Shown piece by piece: positions 35,122 through 40,438 of a DNA stretch of 40,438 nucleotides (its first letter is position 1; each line of letters starts with the position of its first letter). The notes under the pieces are model-generated. The model had not been told where the DNA came from. It ran no database searches and worked only from the letters and a program-made list of their open reading frames with translations. The DNA is from Anaerococcus senegalensis JC48. GTDB taxonomy: Bacteria; Bacillota; Clostridia; Tissierellales; Peptoniphilaceae. The translations under genes were made by a program, and so were the position numbers. The stretch covers positions 173,243 to 213,680 of the forward strand of contig NZ_HE578908.1 of the NCBI RefSeq assembly GCF_000321005.1, read 5' to 3'.

Positions 35122-35676
35122 TCAAATAAATAAATGTATAAACAAATAAATAAAACCAGAACCTATCATTAAAATTATAGGATCAATTTTACTTTTCCTA
35201 ATAGCAATAAGCATAAGAATAAATAAAACCACCATAGAAAAATCTATATTTTCCATAGAAATTTTATTTATATCAAAAAAAGCAGTCTTCAAAATATCAA
35301 TTCCTGCAGCCAAAATCATAGACACAACAGCAGGCCTTAAAAATCCCAAAACACTTTGCATGGTGTCAAGATTTTTATATTTACTATAAAAATAAGATAT
35401 TGTACCAACTATAATAAAAGAAGGCGTAATACAACCAAGGCTTGCAACAATAGCTCCCCAAATCCCAAAAACTCTCATCCCAACAAATGATGCAGAATTA
35501 ATAGCAATTGGTCCTGGAGTCATTTGACTAATAGTAATTAGATTATTAAACTCAGAAATTCCAAGCCAAGAATTTGCATTTACAACTTCTTCTTGAATCA
35601 AAGGAAGGGCAGCGTAGCCTCCTCCAAAAGAAAATAGTCCCACCTTAAAAAAACTTATAAATAAATCAAGAAGCAT
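35122..35676 (-). CDS. chrA: Chromate transporter, second half-size subunit
   Basis: A 184-residue membrane protein with about six helices, one CHR domain. It has FFKVGLFSFGGGYAALPL at the start, the QMTPGPIAINSASFVG motif near residue 52, and LGFLRPAVVSMILAAG later. Half-size proteins act as pairs; together with the upstream gene it should form one transporter that moves chromate or another anion. The ATG at 35676 follows GGAGGTAATT and overlaps the upstream gene by 11 bases. A longer frame upstream lacks a better site. Confidence 0.88.
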   Translation of the reverse strand: MLLDLFISFFKVGLFSFGGGYAALPLIQEEVVNANSWLGISEFNNLITISQMTPGPIAINSASFVGMRVFGIWGAIVASLGCITPSFIIVGTISYFYSKYKNLDTMQSVLGFLRPAVVSMILAAGIDILKTAFFDINKISMENIDFSMVVLFILMLIAIRKSKIDPIILMIGSGFIYLFIHLFI

Positions 35677-36223
35677 AATTACCTCCAACAAAAGAACTAA
35701 TAATTCCAAAAACAATTAAGGCTAAAATTATATATATAATATTTACATGCAAAAAAACATTTAGAATAAATGATATGATAAAAATTCCATAAATCAAATA
35801 TCCCTTGTGAAAAATAACTTCCTTAGCCATATCTATAACAACATTTATAATTAAAGCTCCAACGCCAGCCTGCATTCCTTTTAGAATTAATCCAATATAC
35901 TTATTAGAAATAAAAGCATCATAAAAATAAGAAATTACAGAAATAATTATAAGTGGAGGAATGACAGTCCCCAAAGTAGCAACTAAAGCTCCCAAAAATC
36001 CAAATATTTTATAACCTACAGAAATAGATGCATTTATAGCAACAGCCCCAGGAGATGATTGGGCAATAGCGGTCATATCAAGCATCTCTTCCTTATTAAT
36101 CCATCCCAATTTTTTTACAAAAGTCGATTCCATCAAAGATAAGATTACATATCCCCCACCAAAAGTAAAGGCAGACAAATATAGGGTATGTAAAAATAAT
36201 TTAAATAATTTTTTAAAATCCAT
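35666..36223 (-). CDS. chrA: Chromate transporter, first half-size subunit
   Basis: A 185-residue single CHR-domain membrane protein. It has FTLHTLYLSAFTFGGGYVI-like N-terminus, AQSSPGAVAINASISVG near residue 52, and GMQAGVGALIINVVIDMAKEVIF. It pairs with the gene below (overlap 11 bases), which is the normal arrangement for heterodimeric CHR transporters. The ATG follows AAAGGATT. First gene of a group that continues into queH. In bacteria these transporters relate to chromate efflux, but real substrates in anaerobic gut or skin cocci are unknown. Confidence 0.88.
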   Translation of the reverse strand: MDFKKLFKLFLHTLYLSAFTFGGGYVILSLMESTFVKKLGWINKEEMLDMTAIAQSSPGAVAINASISVGYKIFGFLGALVATLGTVIPPLIIISVISYFYDAFISNKYIGLILKGMQAGVGALIINVVIDMAKEVIFHKGYLIYGIFIISFILNVFLHVNIIYIILALIVFGIISSFVGGNYAS

Positions 36224-36289
36224 AATAAATCCTTTCTTCTTATATTTTACTATTTTTTTCTTAAATAGTTATGAGAAGCTACTTTATAT

Positions 36290-36314
36290 AAAAAAAACAA
36301 GGAAAAATCCTTGC
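36290..36314 (-). terminator. Terminator of the bacteriocin-like operon
   Basis: Stem CAAGGA/TCCTTG (36298-36303 with 36308-36313), loop AAAA, followed by seven T residues on the minus strand. It follows the remains of the peptide exporter gene. Confidence 0.82.
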
Positions 36315-36318
36315 TTTT

Positions 36319-37287
36319 TTATATTGGTGAAATCGCTAAGTTATTTACCATTTCTCTATAAAATTCATTCTCCCTTAATAAGTCTTTATGACTTCCTTTT
36401 GAAATAATCTTTCCCCCATCCATAAAATATATTAAGTCACTATCAACAATAGAGCTAAGTCTGTGAGCTATAGTTATTGTGGTAATTTTATCTGAAATCT
36501 CCTTAAATAAATCACTAATCTTTTTTTCAGTTATACTATCTAGATGGCTTGTAGCTTCATCCAATATTAATATTTCTGGTTTTTTTAATAAAGCTCTACA
36601 AATTGCAAATCTTTGATTCTGACCTTCTGATAAATTCGAGGCATCTTCTTCTATGATTGTATCAAGACCAATGGGTAGTTTTTCTAAAAAATCTTCTAAA
36701 CCTACAATTTTAAGATAATCTTTAATTTTTTTATCATCAATATATATTTCCAAGTAATAGATTCTCTCTAATTGTCGCTTTAAAAAAGAATATAGATTGA
36801 GAAATATAAACTATTTTAGATCTTAACCAACTTTTACTTATTTTTTCAATAGGATATCTGTTTATATTTATTATCCCTTCATCTACTTTGTAATAATCCA
36901 TCAATAACTTAACTAAAGTAGTTTTACCACAACCACTAGGTCCAACTATAGCTATTTTATCACCTTTACTTATGTTTAATGAAATATCTTCTAAAACTCT
37001 ATCCCTATAACCATATGAAAAGTTCAAGTCTTTTACTTCTATAGTTTTTATTTCATCAGATGGCACAATTCCATCAAGATTTTCTTTCGGACTTATATCT
37101 ATTTCATAAAGCCTAGCTTTTGTGCTGCCTTTACTAATCCCACTCCATTAGTTCCCTTGCTATCGGTTTTCGCATATTGACGAATTCTAACTATATCTTT
37201 ATTTCTACCATAAAATTTACATACTGTAGCCAAGCATGCAGCAGCACAATCAGTAGAATCTTTTTGTCTAACAGATGGATATTTCAT
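36319..37287 (-). pseudogene. Peptidase-containing ABC exporter (PCAT, C39 family), inactivated
   Basis: The start (37287) encodes a C39 peptidase beginning MKYPSVRQKDSTDC, with the catalytic Cys14 and oxyanion-hole Gln8, up to LVKAAQKLGF. At about 37110-37120 the sequence jumps to the linker of the ATPase (RLYEIDISPKENLDG) in another frame. The rest of the peptidase, including its His, and the whole membrane domain (roughly 370 residues in relatives) are gone. The junction GCTAGGCTTT reads plausibly in both parents (KLGF and ARLY), so recombination between short repeats is likely. The ATPase has Walker A GPSGCGKTT, then a second frameshift in an AT repeat near 36740-36753, then LSEGQNQR, ILILDEATSHLD and IAHRL. 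It cannot cleave or export peptides. Confidence 0.9.
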
Positions 37288-38270
37288 TATATGTCCCTTT
37301 TGTTTAAATGTGTACTTGAAATTATATACATCAAAATACCTAGTATAAATATAATAATTATTCCTTTAGTAAAGGTAAAATAATCATTTATCGGAGTATT
37401 TAAAAAATTAGATATATTTGCATAAGGTAGGAAAGTATATGATATTATTTTTGAATCCACTTTTAAATCTATAAGTTTATTTGATAATGAAAATCCTAAA
37501 AGAAAATACAAGATAGATATAATCCTTGAAATTAAAGAATTTTTAGAAATTTCTGTCAAAGCAAAAGTAATTATAGATAAAAATATCGCAGTTATTAACC
37601 ACAAGGAAATATTTATTAGGCTATGAACTAAATAAGTATGTTCGTAGACATTGTGGCTAAAATAAAATACAGTCTTTTTAAATCCACCTTCAAATCCATA
37701 AAACAAGCCACCAGCAATGAAGGTGATAAGACTAGATACTGCTATTATAGCTACAACACTAATAAGTAAAGCGATTATTTTAGTATTAAAGCTATAAAAT
37801 CTTGAAAATTTTTGACTATATATATAATCCTCCATCTTATTTTCTATCTCTAGACCATATAATTTTGATGATAAATATATAATAAAAATAAGTACGGCTA
37901 TATTAATATAGTTAGATGTATAATTTAGGTATTCATAGCTACTATGACCCTTTACTGGAGCAATGTCATTATCTATTCTATACTTTAATATATCATTATT
38001 CATTTTGACCTTGTCTTTACCAACAACATCTTCTAAAGTTTTGTTAGCTTCTATCTGAACTTTAGCCTTATCTTTCCAAGTAGAAGCTGAGTTCATTTTT
38101 TCTTCAATTTTTATATCTTCTTCGTTATCTGTACTATCAGTATTAAAAATCCATAAAACAAGAGCATTTGAAACTAAAATAATTAAAAAAAGCGAAATAA
38201 TATTTTTAAAGTTAAATAGCTTTGATATTTCAACTGAAACTAGCCTTGAAAAATTCTTTATATCTCTCAT
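37287..38270 (-). CDS. ABC-2 type permease of the bacteriocin-like locus
   Basis: A 327-residue membrane protein with about six helices and a soluble loop at residues about 45-115 (DSTDNEEDIKIEEKM to HSSYEYLNYT). The layout (one helix, large extracellular loop, five helices, NKRDI end) is like ABC-2 permeases that work with BcrA- or LanF-type ATPases to expel bacteriocins or peptide antibiotics. Its start overlaps the ATPase stop by 4 bases, and its stop codon is TAATG, shared with the start of the exporter remnant, so it is part of one translationally coupled operon. The exact peptide handled is unknown. Confidence 0.85.
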   Translation of the reverse strand: MRDIKNFSRLVSVEISKLFNFKNIISLFLIILVSNALVLWIFNTDSTDNEEDIKIEEKMNSASTWKDKAKVQIEANKTLEDVVGKDKVKMNNDILKYRIDNDIAPVKGHSSYEYLNYTSNYINIAVLIFIIYLSSKLYGLEIENKMEDYIYSQKFSRFYSFNTKIIALLISVVAIIAVSSLITFIAGGLFYGFEGGFKKTVFYFSHNVYEHTYLVHSLINISLWLITAIFLSIITFALTEISKNSLISRIISILYFLLGFSLSNKLIDLKVDSKIISYTFLPYANISNFLNTPINDYFTFTKGIIIIFILGILMYIISSTHLNKRDI

Positions 38271-38983
38271 AACTTCTCCTTAAAATTAGCCTTATCTTCA
38301 TTTATCAACTTCATATATTGATCTTCTAAATCTTTTACATTATCGCTTTTTCCTAAATATTTACCCTTGTTCATAAATATCGCCTTATCACATACCAAGC
38401 TCATCTCAGATAGTATGTGACTAGAAAGTAAAACAGTCTTACCTTCTTTGTGACATATAACTTTTAAAAAATTTCGTAAATCTCTAATACCTTCTGGATC
38501 TAGACCATTTGTTGGCTCGTCTAAAAGGATTAAATCTGATTTTTTTATTAAAGTCATGGCTATTGCAACTCTTTGTCTCATTCCAAGAGAACACTTTTTT
38601 ATCTTTTTATCTAAATAATATTCAATATCTAATCTTTTTATTAGATTAATCACTTCTTCTTTACTAGTATCTGCATAGGCCATAGCTATTTTCAGATTAT
38701 CTTTAACAGTGAAATTTTCATAAAATGAAGGCTCACCTACCATGCCTGCCACATGAGTTTTATCTAACAATTTGCTGCCACTCGCTTCATGGATACTTAT
38801 TTGTCCTGTATAATTATATAGTCCTAAAAGACACTTAAAAAGTGTAGTCTTCCCAGCTCCATTAGGGCCTAAAAGTCCAACAATATTTCCTTTTGGAATC
38901 TTGGCTTTAAAATTTTTAAGAACTTTTTGTTTTGAAAATTCTTTTGATACATTATCAATAAAATAATAATTTTCAGTTTTCAT
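38267..38983 (-). CDS. ABC transporter ATP-binding protein of the bacteriocin-like locus
   Basis: A 238-residue ATPase with Walker A GPNGAGKTT near residues 39-47, signature CSLGMRQR near 131 (in place of LSGGQQR), Walker B LILLDEPTNGLDP near 155, and switch SSHIL. The S-L-G-M-R-Q-R signature is typical of BcrA/LanF-like ATPases involved in peptide antibiotic self-protection. It overlaps the permease (4 bases) and the CPBP gene (4 bases). With the permease it forms a likely immunity pump. Confidence 0.93.
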   Translation of the reverse strand: MKTENYYFIDNVSKEFSKQKVLKNFKAKIPKGNIVGLLGPNGAGKTTLFKCLLGLYNYTGQISIHEASGSKLLDKTHVAGMVGEPSFYENFTVKDNLKIAMAYADTSKEEVINLIKRLDIEYYLDKKIKKCSLGMRQRVAIAMTLIKKSDLILLDEPTNGLDPEGIRDLRNFLKVICHKEGKTVLLSSHILSEMSLVCDKAIFMNKGKYLGKSDNVKDLEDQYMKLINEDKANFKEKL

Positions 38984-39840
38984 ATTAACAACTCCTTTTT
39001 TGTATATGTTTTGAAAAATAATATAACTGCAAAAGCTCCAATTCCAACTAAAGTTATACTAATTGAAATAGGTAGTTCAAACACCATAGCCATTAATTCA
39101 TTTCCTTTAATAAATAATTCTATAATAGGAAATTTAACAGATATAAGCAAAAATAATGTTACAATTACATTTGAAAAAATATGATAAATAATAGAATATA
39201 AAATATTTTTACTATAAAAAAATATTAAGCATGATACCATGCCATCGATTAAAGTAACCCAAAATATTGGTCTTCCTGGACCATGAGAAAATGCAAATAG
39301 TATTGATGATATAATTAAAGCATATAGTTTACCAATCTTACTTGTAAAAGGTAAGTTCATAAAATACCTATAAACTAATTCCTCTAATATTGAACTTAAA
39401 AGAATTGTATTAATGAAATTATCTCCATTCGTATATGAGTATATCTTTTTAATATCTACTTTTTCTCCAATTGTATCTCCCATAGTTCTAAAAACACCAC
39501 TGCCGTATTTAAGTGTATACATGTATCCCAAAACCCTTTGAGCTACTATATAAACTAAAAATGAAATTAAAAATAGTAATAAAACTTCTTTTAAATTAAT
39601 TTTTCTAATCCCGTAGCCATTTTTTATAGAAGATGGTAACCTCATATATATTAACAACATAAGAACAATTTCCAAGCTCATAAAAATTGTGTCTATATTA
39701 GGTCCAAGACTATTATCGGAAAATGACCTAATAATATAAGCTTTTATATCCTGGTAAATAAACCCCTTATATCCTAAAAATAATACTATAAATATTAATG
39801 GATATAAGATTTTCAAAGATCCGAGTAATATTTTTTTCAT
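38980..39840 (-). CDS. CPBP family intramembrane metalloprotease-like protein
   Basis: A 286-residue membrane protein with about eight helices and the CPBP/Abi motifs: EELVYRYF (Glu153, Glu154, Arg158), FAFSH (Phe182 to His186), and HIFSN (His220, Asn224). All catalytic residues of active CAAX-type proteases are present. In bacteriocin loci such proteins confer immunity (PlnI, SkkI), and some process or mature peptides. Here it is the first gene after the peptide genes, with AAGGAG before ATG and 62 bases after the first peptide's stop. A role in self-protection or in cleaving the double-glycine peptides is inferred. Confidence 0.9.
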   Translation of the reverse strand: MKKILLGSLKILYPLIFIVLFLGYKGFIYQDIKAYIIRSFSDNSLGPNIDTIFMSLEIVLMLLIYMRLPSSIKNGYGIRKINLKEVLLLFLISFLVYIVAQRVLGYMYTLKYGSGVFRTMGDTIGEKVDIKKIYSYTNGDNFINTILLSSILEELVYRYFMNLPFTSKIGKLYALIISSILFAFSHGPGRPIFWVTLIDGMVSCLIFFYSKNILYSIIYHIFSNVIVTLFLLISVKFPIIELFIKGNELMAMVFELPISISITLVGIGAFAVILFFKTYTKKELLI

Positions 39841-39866
39841 AAATTCTCCTTCAATTAAATATATGG

Positions 39867-39880
39867 TAAGCGAGAAATAA
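39867..39880. repeat. 14-bp inverted repeat, arm 2 (before the CPBP gene)
   Basis: TAAGCGAGAAATAA on the plus strand; the exact complement lies at 40277-40290. In the minus-strand transcript the two arms are complementary and bracket both peptide genes. Confidence 0.85.
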
Positions 39881-39902
39881 ATTTGTTTTTACTTATATAA
39901 AA

Positions 39903-40046
39903 TTAATTATTTTTCCAGACGTCTTTAAATCCTCTTATTAAATTGCCTGCTCTATTATTTACAAAATCTTTAGCTTCTTCATAAATTTGAAATGGGTCGA
40001 AACCACCTTCAACTTTTTTTAGTTCTTTTTCTGTTAGTTCTTTCAT
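39903..40046 (-). CDS. Double-glycine-leader peptide, 47 residues (bacteriocin-like precursor)
   Basis: A small gene with AGGAAA 4 bases before the ATG. The first 15 residues MKELTEKELKKVEGG are a textbook double-glycine leader: Leu4, Glu8, Leu9, Val12, Gly14, Gly15. The predicted mature peptide has 32 residues (from FDPFQIYEEAKDF to KDVWKNN), with alternating hydrophobic and charged residues that could form an amphipathic helix. No Cys, so no disulfide or lanthionine. Class II bacteriocin or signalling peptide are the likely roles. It precedes CPBP, ABC and a ruined C39 exporter in the same direction, which is strong context. Confidence 0.86.
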   Translation of the reverse strand: MKELTEKELKKVEGGFDPFQIYEEAKDFVNNRAGNLIRGFKDVWKNN

Positions 40047-40105
40047 AATTTTCCTTTAAAATTTATAAATTAATAAAACTATAATACTATATTTAATTTA
40101 GTGAT
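40047..40105 (-). other. Spacer between the two peptide genes
   Basis: 59 AT-rich bases with only the first peptide's ribosome site recognised; no terminator hairpin was seen, so the two peptide genes may be co-transcribed. Confidence 0.5.
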
Positions 40106-40258
40106 TTAACCTCTAAAGTAATCTATTGCTCCCTTAACCTTAGATGATGTCCAATTCCAAGCTTTTTTTAGCAGCATAACCAATTTTGTAACCAAAATCA
40201 TAGTCTTCTTTATCTCCACCATTAACCAAATAAAGATCTTTTTTTCTAATAATTTCAT
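40106..40258 (-). pseudogene. Second double-glycine peptide, apparently shifted in two A-runs (50 codons)
   Basis: The ATG frame starts MKLLEKK and stays open for 50 codons, but its middle is meaningless. If one A is added to the first seven-A run and one removed from the second, the same DNA encodes MKLLEKKDLYLVNGG as leader (also 15 residues, with Leu4, Asp8, Leu9, Val12, Gly-Gly). The mature part then starts DKEDYDFGYKIGYAAKK and ends AWNWTSSKVKGAIDYFRG. That contains a GxxxG motif (GYKIG), as in class IIb two-peptide bacteriocins. The two changes compensate, so the C-terminal frame and stop are kept. Sequencing error, phase-variable tracts and true decay are all possible. Confidence 0.72.
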
Positions 40259-40276
40259 TCTTTCTACTTTATTTTC

Positions 40277-40290
40277 TTATTTCTCGCTTA
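40277..40290. repeat. 14-bp inverted repeat, arm 1 (before the second peptide gene)
   Basis: TTATTTCTCGCTTA on the plus strand, the exact complement of 39867-39880, located 18 bases upstream of the start codon of the shifted peptide gene. Confidence 0.85.
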
Positions 40291-40438
40291 ATATGAGCTT
40301 AATATCATTAGAATTAATAAACAATTTGACACTAAGTTTTTTTCAGTATCTTAAGTAATTTAAAAATTATTTATAATCTTATTTGTAATATTTATTTTGT
40401 ATGTCTATATTTAACAATCATTTTATAAATTATCATTT
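40291..40438. other. Upstream region of the bacteriocin-like operon
   Basis: Very AT-rich. It should hold the operon promoter on the minus strand, but no good -35/-10 pair was found there. A TTGACA on the plus strand (40325-40330) has no convincing -10 partner. No complete gene is seen before the window ends. Confidence 0.5.

Noticed and set aside
40325-40353. Plus-strand promoter with TTGACA
   Set aside because: The hexamer at 17 bases is TCTTAA, and no gene follows in the remaining sequence.

Overview
The window looks like a chromosomal segment of a very AT-rich, anaerobic low-GC Gram-positive bacterium. The best guess is the Peptoniphilaceae (Anaerococcus-like cocci), from gene content and style only. 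Supporting signs are strong AGGAGG-type ribosome sites, a glmS ribozyme, a T-box leader, a CIRCE operator, GlpP antitermination, a class B sortase, and pyruvate:ferredoxin oxidoreductase as a central enzyme. No tRNA, rRNA, CRISPR array or complete insertion sequence was seen.

Layout. 1-5420: a glycerol / glycerol-3-phosphate regulon on the minus strand (glpP, glpK, then two FAD oxidoreductases and a DUF1667 protein), with GlpP-type leader hairpins. 5459-6886: a sugar-phosphate transferase whose 3' end is duplicated around an inserted SdpI-like membrane gene. 6918-11070: a pseudouridine synthase, a PadR regulator, a UvrD helicase fused to an iron-sulfur nuclease, and a GNAT acetyltransferase. 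11131-16171: a methionine ABC importer operon (two MetQ, MetI, MetN) led by an M20 amidohydrolase and a T-box. 16293-18389: glmS behind its self-cleaving ribozyme. 18544-20593 (plus strand): an ABC-2 transporter and a small membrane protein. 20968-25989: nifJ and a DAACS symporter that share an upstream palindrome. 26152-27250: an eroded ABC exporter. 27345-29369: groES-groEL with CIRCE. 29373-31055: a frameshifted 8-oxoguanine glycosylase and sortase B. 31137-32315 (plus strand): a glutaredoxin-like protein and a HAD phosphatase. 32356-36223: small membrane proteins, an aldose epimerase-like protein, ferritin with an unknown partner, QueH, and a split chromate transporter.

The most unusual part is 36319-40290, a bacteriocin-like locus. 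It holds two tiny double-glycine-leader peptide genes; the first is intact, and the second appears scrambled by two compensating one-base shifts in A-runs. A CPBP membrane protein, an ABC ATPase and an ABC permease follow in an overlapping operon (probable self-protection). Last comes a peptidase-containing ABC exporter ruined by an internal deletion and a frameshift. A 14-base inverted repeat brackets the two peptide genes. Precursor and protection genes remain, but the dedicated exporter/processor does not, so this is either a dying bacteriocin system or one that borrows an exporter.

Several disruptions fall in homopolymers or dinucleotide repeats (second peptide, exporter, glycosylase). 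They could be biological or sequencing errors, and raw reads would decide.
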